A program made the position numbers and the translations under genes. From NCBI GenBank assembly GCA_046160625.1, contig JBJXGZ010000065.1, positions 1 to 64,000 on the forward strand: 64,000 nt of DNA, in the 5' to 3' direction. The stretch is from M3007 sp046160625. Lineage in GTDB: Bacteria; Bacteroidota; Bacteroidia; Chitinophagales; Saprospiraceae. Below are positions 23,639-31,299 of the stretch, in pieces (the stretch's first letter is position 1; every line of letters begins with the position of its first letter). Below the pieces are notes generated by a model. It was not told the origin of the DNA. It saw only the letters and a list, made by a program, of their open reading frames with translations, and ran no database searches.

Positions 23639-24973
23639 ATGACGGAGTTTATCCCACAACCCCACGATGTGGTCGTTGCCTTGGACATAGGCACGACAAA
23701 AGTCTGCTGCCTCGCCGGGCGAAAGAATTCGCACGGCAAACTCGAAATCGTCGGAATCGGCAAGGTCGAAAGCGCGGGTGTACTGCGCGGCGTGGTCTCC
23801 AACATCGAAAAAACCGTTGGCGCCATCCGTGAAGCCGTGGAAATCTGCGAGCGCAATGCCCGCATGAAGTTCCGCACCGTACATGTTGGCATTGCCGGAC
23901 AGCACATCAAAAGCCTGCAACATCGTGGCATCCTGACCCGCGAAAGCGATCACACCGAAATCGCTCACCGCGACATTGACCGCCTCGTGAATGACATGTT
24001 CAAGCTCGTGCTGCCACCTGGCGACAAGATCATTCACGTCTTCCCGCAAGAGTTCACCGTGGACTCCGAGCAGGGCATCACCGACCCGGTCGGGATGTGC
24101 GGCGTGCGTTTGGAAGCAAATTTCCACATCATCACGGGGCAGATTACTGCCGTCAATAACATCTCCCGCTGCATCGAAAAGGCCGGCCTTAAAATCGCCG
24201 ACCTCACTCTCGAGCCTATCGCCAGCGCCGATGCGACCCTCAGTGAAGAGGAAAAACAAGCCGGCGTAGCACTTGTGGACATTGGCGGCGGCACCACCGA
24301 CATCACAGTTTTCCATGAAGGAATTATCCGGCATACTGCCGTCATTCCATTCGGTGGCAATGTCATCACAGCCGACATCAAAGAAGGCTGCACGGTGATG
24401 CAACCGCAAGCGGAAAAACTCAAAGTGAAATTCGGCTCTGCCCTCACCAACGAGGTGTTCGACAACCGTATCATAACGATCCCCGGCCTGAAAGGCCGCG
24501 ATCACAAGGAAATCAGCGAGAAAAACCTCGCTCGCATCATCCAGGCCCGGATGGAGGAAGTGCTTGATTACGTGCTGTGGGAAATTCGTCGCAGCGGCTA
24601 CGAGCGCAAACTCATCGGCGGTGTCGTACTCACGGGTGGCGGTTCGCTTTTGGCGAATACCGACAAACTCACGGAAATGCACACCGGTATGTCTTGCCGA
24701 ATTGGAGTCCCAGTCGAGCACCTCGCACACGGTTACCATGAGTCGGTCAGCAGCCCGATTTTCAGCACCGCAATTGGTTTATTGCTACGCGGTTTGCAGG
24801 ACATTGATCCTTCGAGAGCAAACGACGAAGCATCAAAAGAGACCGTTTTAGACGAAAACCGTGAGCCTTCTAATGTTTCCGAAGAAAAAGGCGCGACCTG
24901 GTTCGACAATGTTTTCAAAAAGACCAAAGAATGGTTCGAAGCCGAACCGGATATGGACTTTAATAAAAAGTGA
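23639..24973 (+). CDS. ftsA: cell division protein FtsA
   Basis: 444 residues, actin-like ATPase that anchors FtsZ filaments to the membrane. Phosphate 1 motif VVALDIGTTKVCCLAG near the N-terminus, then the 1C domain with VHVGIAGQHIKSLQHRG, ALVDIGGGTTDITVFHEG (phosphate 2) and VVLTGGGSLLAN (adenosine motif). The C-terminal end TWFDNVFKKTKEWFEAEPD is an amphipathic helix suitable as membrane-targeting sequence. It appears to have its own promoter and is separated from ftsZ by a hairpin spacer. Confidence 0.96.
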   Translation: MTEFIPQPHDVVVALDIGTTKVCCLAGRKNSHGKLEIVGIGKVESAGVLRGVVSNIEKTVGAIREAVEICERNARMKFRTVHVGIAGQHIKSLQHRGILTRESDHTEIAHRDIDRLVNDMFKLVLPPGDKIIHVFPQEFTVDSEQGITDPVGMCGVRLEANFHIITGQITAVNNISRCIEKAGLKIADLTLEPIASADATLSEEEKQAGVALVDIGGGTTDITVFHEGIIRHTAVIPFGGNVITADIKEGCTVMQPQAEKLKVKFGSALTNEVFDNRIITIPGLKGRDHKEISEKNLARIIQARMEEVLDYVLWEIRRSGYERKLIGGVVLTGGGSLLANTDKLTEMHTGMSCRIGVPVEHLAHGYHESVSSPIFSTAIGLLLRGLQDIDPSRANDEASKETVLDENREPSNVSEEKGATWFDNVFKKTKEWFEAEPDMDFNKK

Positions 24974-25055
24974 GGTTTATAAAGGTTTATGAAAGATTAT
25001 AATGGTTGATACACATTTTTCATATCAACCCTCATAAACCCTTATAAACCTTCAT
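24972..25055. repeat. AGGTTTATAA-type hairpin between ftsA and ftsZ
   Basis: Left arm 24972-25011 (GGTTTATAAAGGTTTATGAA then GGTTGATA) and right arm 25023-25055 (TATCAACC then CATAAACCCTTATAAACC) are complementary around a ~12-base loop. The ftsA stop lies at its edge. Confidence 0.85.
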
Positions 25056-25095
25056 CAACACTTTTCAAACTGATAACTCTAAACAGAAAAATATC

Positions 25096-26586
25096 ATGCT
25101 ATTTGATTTGCCAAAAGATGAGCCTAGTATCATCAAAATCATCGGCGTAGGCGGTGGCGGTAGCAATGCCGTGACCCACATGTACAAACAAGGCATCGTC
25201 GGCGTAGATTACGCCATCTGCAATACCGACGCACAAGCCATGCACCTCAGCCCGGTGCCAACCAAAATCTCTCTGGGTCAAATTCTTACCGAAGGCCGTG
25301 GCGCCGGCAGCAAGCCTTCCGTGGGTAAGCAAGCCTGCATAGAGAGTCTCGAGGAAATCAAGCGTTTCCTGGAGGACGGCACCAAAATGGTGTTCATCAC
25401 TGCGGGCATGGGCGGCGGTACCGGGACTGGCGCGGCGCCCATCATTGCCAAGGCTGCACAAGAATTGGGCATTCTAACCGTCGGCATCTGCACCTTGCCT
25501 TTCACCTTTGAAGGCAAAATACGGGTCGGAAATGGCCTGGAAGGGCTGGAGGATTTGCGCAAAAATGTGGATTGCCTAGTGATCATCAGCAATGATAAAC
25601 TGCGCGATATCTACGGCAACCTGACCATTTCGGCTGCTTTTAGCGAAGCCGACAATATCCTCTGCACTGCCGCAAAAGGCATCGCGGAAATCATCACCGT
25701 GCCAGGCTACGTCAACGTGGATTTCGAGGACGTGAACACCACGATGCGCGGTTCCGGGGTTGCCATTATGGGCACCGCTTGCATCGAAGGGGAAAATCGC
25801 GCCTTCCGCGCTGCCGACGAGGCGCTGCGTTCGCCGCTGCTCGAAGACAACGACATCTTCGGCGCTAAAAACATCCTGGTCAACATCACCTCAGGTGCGA
25901 AAGAGGCTACGATGGACGAGATTTTTGAAATCACGCAGTTTGTTCAGGAAAAAGCAGGGGAAAATGCCAACCTCATCTGGGGTAATTGCTTTGACGAAAG
26001 GCTAGGCGAAAAACTCGCTGTCACGATCATTGCCACCGGCTTTGAAGTGAGCGAACGCCGTAACCCTATCCAGGCAGGCCAAAAATCAGCACAGTCCAAC
26101 GAACGTCTGATAGTGCACCTCGACGAGGAGGGAATGGGAAAAAAGAACCAGCCTTCTCTCTTTACGATTACGTCTGATGAGCCGTATACCCCGGTGGACG
26201 AGAAGGCAGCAAGCGTACTCGAATTCGAGTTCGACAACATCCGGGAGACTGTGGACAAAATCCGTCGTACCGCTCCAGTGAGCAACGACCCTTACCTCCG
26301 CGAGGAGGAAGAGGAACTCTCGCCTGAGGAGCGTCGCCGCCGGATTGAAGAAGCCCAACGCCGTCGTCAGGAAGCCTTGGCCCGGCCTATCAATGTGGTG
26401 AAACTTTCTTCGCCGCAAACGATCATTGACCTGGAAAGCCAACCCGCTTACCTCCGTCGCAGCGTCAACCTCGACGATGTGCCAGATTCAGAAAAGCAGG
26501 AAATGTCCAACTGGACCATCTCGCTCGAAGAAGAAGGAGAAATCAAAGTGGGCGGCAACTCGTATTTGCACGACAACGTGGATTGA
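25096..26586 (+). CDS. ftsZ: cell division GTPase FtsZ
   Basis: 496 residues. FtsZ polymerises into the division ring. The GTP-binding motif GGGTGTGAAP is at 106-115, followed by the T7 loop region NVDFEDVNTTMRGSGVAIMG with catalytic Asp. The C-terminal ~180 residues are an acidic/basic linker (EEEEELSPEERRRRIEEAQ) leading to the partner-binding peptide QPAYLRRSV and then a ~45-residue extension ending LHDNVD; as far as I know such an extension is usual in Bacteroidota FtsZ. ATG at 25096 follows an AT-rich leader. Last gene of the cluster. Confidence 0.97.
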   Translation: MLFDLPKDEPSIIKIIGVGGGGSNAVTHMYKQGIVGVDYAICNTDAQAMHLSPVPTKISLGQILTEGRGAGSKPSVGKQACIESLEEIKRFLEDGTKMVFITAGMGGGTGTGAAPIIAKAAQELGILTVGICTLPFTFEGKIRVGNGLEGLEDLRKNVDCLVIISNDKLRDIYGNLTISAAFSEADNILCTAAKGIAEIITVPGYVNVDFEDVNTTMRGSGVAIMGTACIEGENRAFRAADEALRSPLLEDNDIFGAKNILVNITSGAKEATMDEIFEITQFVQEKAGENANLIWGNCFDERLGEKLAVTIIATGFEVSERRNPIQAGQKSAQSNERLIVHLDEEGMGKKNQPSLFTITSDEPYTPVDEKAASVLEFEFDNIRETVDKIRRTAPVSNDPYLREEEEELSPEERRRRIEEAQRRRQEALARPINVVKLSSPQTIIDLESQPAYLRRSVNLDDVPDSEKQEMSNWTISLEEEGEIKVGGNSYLHDNVD

Positions 26587-26678
26587 TGTATGATGTATGA
26601 TGTATGATGTATGAACTTTTAACTGTTCGTAATTTATACATCATACATCATACATCATACATCATACATCATACATCA
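26586..26678. repeat. GTATGATGTAT-type hairpin after ftsZ
   Basis: Left arm of four TGTATGA units (26586-26614) and right arm of about six TCATACA units (26634-26678) pair. The ftsZ TGA lies at the edge of the left arm. The same 7-base unit forms the tract before the Smr gene (59974-60009). Confidence 0.85.
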
Positions 26679-26702
26679 AAAAAGAATATTTCTGCTAAGT
26701 TC

Positions 26703-26742
26703 AGCGGCCTCGGTGTGTGGGACACCGGGCCGCTTTTTATTT
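26703..26742 (+). terminator. rho-independent terminator of the dcw cluster
   Basis: AGCGGCC-T-CGGTGT (26703-26716), short loop, ACACCGGGCCGCT (26722-26734) and a TTTTATTTA tail. It marks the end of the ftsZ transcript. Confidence 0.85.
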
Positions 26743-26785
26743 ATGAAAACTTGTGCCTACATTTGTATTCTAAAAATTATCCAAC

Positions 26786-27067
26786 ATGCATCTTGATATT
26801 GATCTCCCCGATATAGATACTCAAGAATTGGGCAAGAGTGAACAGGAGATTCGTCTTGACTTAGCTATTTTCTTTTATATTGCATGGCAAATGTCGGCAG
26901 GACGCTGTGCTGAGTACGCGGGTATCGCCAAAATCGTGTTTTTGGATGAGCTCGGCAAGCGCAATATTCCGATCAATTATAATCTAAATGCGCTTGAACA
27001 AGACCGACAAAATTGGGCCAATTTCCTGAGCAACCATGACAGTCATCAGCGACACCACCTGTCTTAG
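26786..27067 (+). CDS. UPF0175 family antitoxin
   Basis: 93 residues of UPF0175, a small helical antitoxin family. Pattern LGKSEQEIRLDLAIFFYIAWQMSAGRCAEYAGIAKIVFLDELGKRNIPINY is characteristic (the central AGI.K..FL.EL). The 3' end overlaps the DUF3368 gene by 32 bases in another frame, as expected for a translationally coupled toxin-antitoxin pair. -7 box candidate TACATTTG at 26758-26765 just upstream. Confidence 0.85.
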   Translation: MHLDIDLPDIDTQELGKSEQEIRLDLAIFFYIAWQMSAGRCAEYAGIAKIVFLDELGKRNIPINYNLNALEQDRQNWANFLSNHDSHQRHHLS

Positions 27068-27527
27068 TGCGCTGACCCGCATCGGGGCTTTACATTTGCT
27101 TCAATCCTTGTTCGGCAAGGTCACGATCCCTTTGAAGGTGTATGAGGAACTTCTGGCCTTGCGGGAATTTGGCGTGGACACAGATATTTTCGAGCAACTT
27201 GATTGGTTGATAATCCAAGAGCCTTCTCCCTCGGCACTCTTAGACTCCCTTTTGGCAAACAAACGAATTGACCCGGGCGAAGGCTATGCCATCGCACTGG
27301 CGGTAGATTTGCGAGCGGATTGGCTTGTTCTTGACGATTTGAATGCCCGAAAAGCGGCACTTGATTTGGGACTGAACATTACGGGGTTGGGTGGTATTCT
27401 ATTGCAGGCTAAATCAATGCACCTTATTGCTTCTGTCAGAGAAGTACTTGACTTATGCATTTCAAAGGCGAATTTTAGGCTTTCCTCTGATGTATACCGA
27501 AAGTTGCTTGACTTGGCAGGTGAATGA
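27036..27527 (+). CDS. DUF3368 PIN-like toxin
   Basis: 163 residues, DUF3368 family, PIN-fold nuclease relative. The acidic positions are visible: VISDTTCLSAL (Asp5), VYEELL (Glu), DPGEGYAIALA (Asp/Glu) and ADWLVLDDLNARKAA (Asp pair). Family members paired with UPF0175 act as toxins or are assumed to. The start is inside the upstream gene. The frame appears intact. It is the first of several toxin-like genes just after ftsZ. Confidence 0.85.
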   Translation: MTVISDTTCLSALTRIGALHLLQSLFGKVTIPLKVYEELLALREFGVDTDIFEQLDWLIIQEPSPSALLDSLLANKRIDPGEGYAIALAVDLRADWLVLDDLNARKAALDLGLNITGLGGILLQAKSMHLIASVREVLDLCISKANFRLSSDVYRKLLDLAGE

Positions 27528-27746
27528 TGCCAACGTATTTTCTTTCTCAGGGATTAAAATCATAAGTAAATTACATTTGCCTCCAAACGAAGCAGCCAAC
27601 CCTTACTAATGAACATCTTCATCGCTCCTCTTGGCAAATCCCCGTTCGTGTTTTTGGTCAACAACATTTTGGAAAACCCAAGGCAAATCCTTAACTTTAT
27701 TCATTACACTTAACCAAGCCTCCCAAATGCCCCATCATGCCTTGAA

Positions 27747-28181
27747 ATGGAAACCAACTTGTTCGAATTCATTGAAAACGCACTCGGTGATTTACCAGAA
27801 ACTCATTTAAAAATAAAGGTAGGAGATTTGTCAAACCAAGATTTGATGCTCATTAGTAGTCTCGCTGGAAAGGATTGTATTGGCTTTATACGTACAATGG
27901 ACAAATTTGCTGTCCGGCATGTATTCAAGAATCATAGTGATGAAGCGCGGGAGCGGTTGCGCGGACAGTTGCCAATTTCGATTGAAGATTTCTTGCTCAT
28001 AGAAATCGTTATTGCGAATTACGATCTTGTTTTGACCGAGATAAATAAACTGGGCAACATAATCGTGCATTATGAAAAAGATTTTGACAATTTCAGACTG
28101 GTATATGTGGAAGAAATCAGAAATAAACGTCGAGAAATAGCCTTACAAACGATGTACAAACAAAAAACCCGGAAATCCTGA
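27747..28181 (+). CDS. PBECR-like nuclease domain protein, copy A
   Basis: 144 residues. It resembles the phage-barnase-EndoU-colicin E5/D-RelE-like (PBECR) nucleases, and it is a diverged paralogue of the gene at 28526: both have an early DLS/DVT segment, a central histidine pair (AVRHVFKNHS here, IIHALEQHG there), IEDFLLIEIV against EDFVKFIEVL, a strand pair and the closing LQTMYK / FHTMYK. The basic end and conserved His suggest an RNase fold, but the family call is from pattern only and activity is inference. No obvious antitoxin adjoins. The 219-base spacer before it holds a possible -7 box (TACATTTG, 27572-27579) and no clear gene. Confidence 0.55.
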   Translation: METNLFEFIENALGDLPETHLKIKVGDLSNQDLMLISSLAGKDCIGFIRTMDKFAVRHVFKNHSDEARERLRGQLPISIEDFLLIEIVIANYDLVLTEINKLGNIIVHYEKDFDNFRLVYVEEIRNKRREIALQTMYKQKTRKS

Positions 28182-28197
28182 CGGACTCCCGGGTTTT
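28164..28197. terminator. hairpin at the end of PBECR-like copy A
   Basis: AAAACCCGG (28164-28172) pairs with CCGGGTTTT (28189-28197). It overlaps the stop of the gene. The T-tract is within the stem, so it could act in both directions. Confidence 0.5.
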
Positions 28198-28326
28198 GGA
28201 GATTTCACAACGCCACGTGCTATTGTTCTGAAAATTCAGTACCGCGCCGCGCAGACGTCTAAAAACGTTTTGTGCATAAATCCGCTACAAAGATAAGGGG
28301 TAAGTGCCTCTCATGCAAATAAAAAT

Positions 28327-28432
28327 TCACCCCCCCTTCCGCTTCGGTGCCTTCTTAATCGGCTTCTTATACTTCATATCCCGCAAGTGCTTCGTCTTGT
28401 TCCGCTTGTTCATCTTTGCGTTGGTGTCTTTT
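28327..28432 (-). pseudogene. relic of the DEAD-box helicase C-terminal end
   Basis: About 105 bases nearly identical, and in the same codon phase, to the 3' end of the helicase gene at 29168. It codes the tail NKTKHLRDMKYKKPIKKA followed by PKRKGG and a stop, against NKTKFMRDMKYKKPIKKA and PKRKGG in the intact gene. Upstream of this the match is lost. No start codon belongs to it. It lies downstream of PBECR copy A exactly as the real helicase end lies downstream of copy B, so both were probably duplicated as a unit. It occupies most of the spacer 28182-28525. Confidence 0.85.
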
Positions 28433-28525
28433 GATCAAGTACCCAACAATGCGAAATGCCAAAATCCGAATAAAATATTTATCTTTATTGCTCACCGACA
28501 ACTAATCCCCCAATCAACCTTATTC

Positions 28526-28996
28526 ATGTACCTCACACAAATAAAAGCCGACATCTATGCTCTATATGATGAGTGCTTAGAAAACACAACTCCTTTCCAT
28601 CGAAAACTTGATTTGTTCCATGTAACAGAAGACCTTGCCCAAAAGATACTGGAAGCAACGAAACTGGATGTGACTGGCCACTGGGTCAGCATTGACAATT
28701 TCGGTATTATTCACGCGCTTGAACAGCATGGAAACCCGCTGTCTGAGGCAAAAAGAGGGCAAATCGCAATCGAAAAAGAAGATTTCGTAAAGTTCATCGA
28801 AGTGCTACTTGACCCAGATGAGATACAAGCCGTTGGCGTGACGAGGCGGACGAACCTGCCTTTGATTCAATTCGTGAAAGTGCTGGATGACAAAAAATTT
28901 GTCGTCAAAGAAGTCAGAACGATCACAAGTTTGAAAAAGCAGAAGTTGAGCAGAATCGTCTTCCACACCATGTACAAAACAAAAGCCGCCAAGTAA
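28526..28996 (+). CDS. PBECR-like nuclease domain protein, copy B
   Basis: 156 residues from ATG at 28526; the frame is open further upstream only across the helicase relic. Pattern of PBECR-type nucleases: IDNFGIIHALEQHGNPLSEAKRGQIAI, then EDFVKFIEVLLDPDEIQAVG, two strands and RIVFHTMYKTK. It is a better match to the family than copy A. Function in this context is unknown; family members are found in phage polyvalent proteins and toxins. Its stop lies in a hairpin that probably ends the transcript. Confidence 0.6.
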   Translation: MYLTQIKADIYALYDECLENTTPFHRKLDLFHVTEDLAQKILEATKLDVTGHWVSIDNFGIIHALEQHGNPLSEAKRGQIAIEKEDFVKFIEVLLDPDEIQAVGVTRRTNLPLIQFVKVLDDKKFVVKEVRTITSLKKQKLSRIVFHTMYKTKAAK

Positions 28997-29012
28997 TGAA
29001 TACTTGGCGGCT
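28984..29012. terminator. hairpin terminator after PBECR-like copy B
   Basis: AGCCGCCAAGTA (28984-28995) pairs with TACTTGGCGGCT (29001-29012) with a 5-base loop; it includes the stop codon and is followed by CTTAAAAA. Confidence 0.6.
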
Positions 29013-29167
29013 CTTAAAAACCCATGAATCATGATGCACGAAGCAATCCTATTCGATACGTCCAAAACGTTTGGGTAGTACAAAGGTACATATTTATAGA
29101 AAAAGATGCAACTCCAAGCGCTAATTTCTGCCTAGCCTGGTCTTTCTCACGTTGCAATTGTGCATCT

Positions 29168-30493
29168 TCACCCCCCCTTCCGCTTCGGCGCCTTTTTGAT
29201 AGGCTTCTTATACTTCATATCCCGCATGAATTTCGTCTTGTTCCCCTTGTTCACCTTCAAGTTCTTGGCCTTTTTTTCATGAAAAGCCCCCACGGGTTTG
29301 GGCGGTAGTTTGAGCTGTATTTCCGGGCCGGAGTACCGCTCGCTTTCAATCAAGACATCCGAAATGGCAAGGCCCTCCGGCAAAGGGAGCTCCGGTATCT
29401 CTTTTTCCATCAGGGCTTCGATAGCCTCCTGATAGGGTAGTTCGCTTTCCGTAACAAAAATCAGGGACGCCCCATCGCGGTCGGCGCGGCCGGTACGCCC
29501 AATGCGGTGGATATATGTTTCTGCATCGGTTGGGGTATCTACATTTATGACGTGGGTCACATCCGAGACATCAAGTCCCCGCGCCAGTAAGTCAGTACAT
29601 ATCAAACCGCGGCACAGGCCTTTTTCAAAAGCCGCCACTGCATTCAATCGGAAATTCTGCGATTTGTTGGCATGGACAATCTCAAATTGTTCCGGAAAAC
29701 GTGCCTCCAATTGTTTGTGAATCACATCCGCCATCCGTTTGGAAGGACCGAAAATCAACACTTTTTGCATCGAGTCGTCGGCGGCGAGCAGGTGTTCGAG
29801 CAGGTTGAGTTTGGTGTAAAAATTGGGCACATGGTACACATGCTGGTCAATACGCTCCAGAGGAGTGCCCGCCCGCACCGCTTCTACAATAACCGGGCCC
29901 TTGAAAAAAGTCTGGATTAGATCGTCCACTTCTTCCGACATGGTGGCGGAAAAAAGCAGGGTCTGCCGTTTACTGGGCAGTAGGTCGAGAATGGTGGTCA
30001 GTTGTGCCCGAAAGCCAAGGCTGAGCATCTCGTCCATCTCGTCAATCACAAACTGCTTTACATATTTCAGGTTGAGATACCCGCTCAGGGCCAAATCCAC
30101 CAAGCGGCCCGGCGTAGCAACCAGAACGTCCAAACCATTCATTACCACGAGTTTCTGCGTATTGATATTGGTGCCGCCATACACGCCTTCTACCCGCGTG
30201 TTCATATAAACGGTCAGTTTTTTGAGTTCGCCGACCACTTGAACCACCAGTTCGCGCGTGGGGACAACGATCAATACACGTGGCTCTTTTTGCTTGGAAA
30301 AATTCAGTTGGCGCAGAATAGGCAACAGGTATGCATAGGTTTTTCCAGTCCCCGTTTGGGCAATTCCAACCACATCGCGGCCCGACATCACCACCGAAAA
30401 CACTTTTTGCTGGATGAGCGTTGGCTCGGTAAGACCTAAATCGCTGAGTGCGTTTAGTAGCGGGGCATTCAAGTTCAAATCTTCAAAAGTCAT
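29168..30493 (-). CDS. DEAD-box family ATP-dependent RNA helicase
   Basis: 441 residues. Both RecA domains are present: Q-motif LTEPTLIQQ, motif I AQTGTGKT (45-52), Ia PTRELVVQ, Ib ATPGRL, motif III SAT, and in domain 2 TDLLARGLDVSDV and motif VI HRIGRTGRADR. Motif II reads DEMD (151-154) in place of DEAD. A lysine-rich tail (~405-441) should bind RNA. It likely unwinds RNA in ribosome assembly or mRNA decay, as for RhlE-type proteins, but the exact paralogue cannot be fixed. Part of its tail is duplicated at 28327-28432. The broken toxin gene 30531-30713 lies directly upstream. Confidence 0.92.
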   Translation of the reverse strand: MTFEDLNLNAPLLNALSDLGLTEPTLIQQKVFSVVMSGRDVVGIAQTGTGKTYAYLLPILRQLNFSKQKEPRVLIVVPTRELVVQVVGELKKLTVYMNTRVEGVYGGTNINTQKLVVMNGLDVLVATPGRLVDLALSGYLNLKYVKQFVIDEMDEMLSLGFRAQLTTILDLLPSKRQTLLFSATMSEEVDDLIQTFFKGPVIVEAVRAGTPLERIDQHVYHVPNFYTKLNLLEHLLAADDSMQKVLIFGPSKRMADVIHKQLEARFPEQFEIVHANKSQNFRLNAVAAFEKGLCRGLICTDLLARGLDVSDVTHVINVDTPTDAETYIHRIGRTGRADRDGASLIFVTESELPYQEAIEALMEKEIPELPLPEGLAISDVLIESERYSGPEIQLKLPPKPVGAFHEKKAKNLKVNKGNKTKFMRDMKYKKPIKKAPKRKGG

Positions 30494-30530
30494 ATAAAAC
30501 AGTCTTATTTGAGCGAAAAATAGAAAGCCC

Positions 30531-30713
30531 CTATCGGTTCAAATGCCGAATTCGTAATCTTCGCTCATTCAATACAGTAAAGTTTGAGGAAATTTCTGAG
30601 GAGTGGTCTTGTTCAATAACAGCCCAAACATCGAAGTCGGCATCTCGTAAGGCTTGCACGATATTGAAGTCAAGGCTTTCATCTGCAACGATTTTCATAG
30701 TACCGGAAATCAA
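30531..30713 (-). pseudogene. truncated DUF5615 PIN-like toxin
   Basis: 60 codons. The start MKIVADESLDFNIVQALRDADFDVWAVIEQDHSSEI is a typical DUF5615 N-terminus with the catalytic Asp and Glu of the first strand, but the family is about 110-120 residues long and the remaining acidic positions are missing. The sequence after HSSEI does not look like the family, so a deletion has probably removed the rest. It overlaps the DUF433 gene by 4 bases (ATGA). Confidence 0.75.
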
Positions 30714-30949
30714 GCTGCGACCGCAATAACAGCCTCACTTTCAACAGCATTAGCGGCAAAAATCAGGCAAGCATAAAGGGCTTTCTCGGTCAAACGAGGG
30801 TATGCTGAAAGAAGTTGAGGAAAGGTTTCTCCTTTACCCAATTTTTCCAAAATGAGATGAACAGGTACTCTTGTACCTGTAATTACTGGTTTCCCGAATA
30901 GTATTTCAGGGTCTGAAGTAATGTAGTCTTGCCAATGGATGTCTTGCAT
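30710..30949 (-). CDS. DUF433 family antitoxin
   Basis: 79 residues, full-length DUF433. Motif ITSDPEILFGKPVITGTRVPVHLILEKLGKGET is the conserved core (GKPxIxGTRxxV) of this winged-helix-like antitoxin family, often paired with DUF5615 toxins. The partner is truncated, so this is likely an orphan or remnant antitoxin. A -7 box candidate lies just before the start. Confidence 0.88.
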   Translation of the reverse strand: MQDIHWQDYITSDPEILFGKPVITGTRVPVHLILEKLGKGETFPQLLSAYPRLTEKALYACLIFAANAVESEAVIAVAA

Positions 30950-30965
30950 GGCGAAAAAATTTTTA

Positions 30966-30973
30966 CAAAAGTA
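30966..30973 (-). promoter_or_regulatory. candidate -7 box for the DUF433 gene
   Basis: On the minus strand TACTTTTG (TAnnTTTG), 17 bases before the ATG. The transcript may continue through the broken toxin into the helicase gene. Confidence 0.4.
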
Positions 30974-31210
30974 CGGACTATCTCGCTTTCAGCTTGGACT
31001 GGACACAAAAACAAAAACCGGCGGATCGCTATGGGCGACGCTGCCGGTTCTGCCATACTTTAAACTTGGACGGATTAAAATGAAAGTATTGAAAAAGGAA
31101 ATCCTAAGCGAGGTAGTTGTAGGAAATTGGGGTATTAAGATATTTGGAAATTATGGAGGCAAAAGTATGCCAAGTTTTTCAAATGAAAGGTATTTGGCAA
31201 AAAAACATCC

Positions 31211-31299
31211 AAGTAATAAGTTTCAAGTTAAAAGTTGCAAGAAGGAACCCGGGGGTTGAAACTTGCTACTTTTAACTTGTTACTCGTTACTTGCAACTC
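31211..31299. repeat. AAGTTAAAAGT-type hairpin in the spacer 30974-31297
   Basis: Left arm 31211-31241 (AAGTTTCAAGTTAAAAGTTG) and right arm 31261-31299 (CTACTTTTAACTTGTTAC) pair around CCCGGGGG. The rest of the ~325-base spacer shows no convincing gene. Confidence 0.75.

Noticed and set aside
23498..24739. 413-codon open frame on the minus strand over ftsA
   Set aside because: It is the antisense of ftsA, which has all family motifs; the antisense protein has no recognisable domain.
26586..26678. Regular TCATACA repeats as a CRISPR array
   Set aside because: Units are contiguous 7-mers with no spacers, and arranged as a hairpin. The same holds for 57633-57690 and 59974-60009. No cas genes in the window.
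27609..27713. 34-codon frame starting MNIFIAPLGKSP before PBECR-like copy A
   Set aside because: Too short and without clear family or translation signals. Its start hints at a fragment of a larger protein, but I cannot support this.
30939..31259. 106-codon plus-strand frame in the spacer before enoyl-CoA hydratase
   Set aside because: No domain, no signal, and its 3' half is repeat sequence (SNKFQVKSCKKEPGG comes from the hairpin arm).
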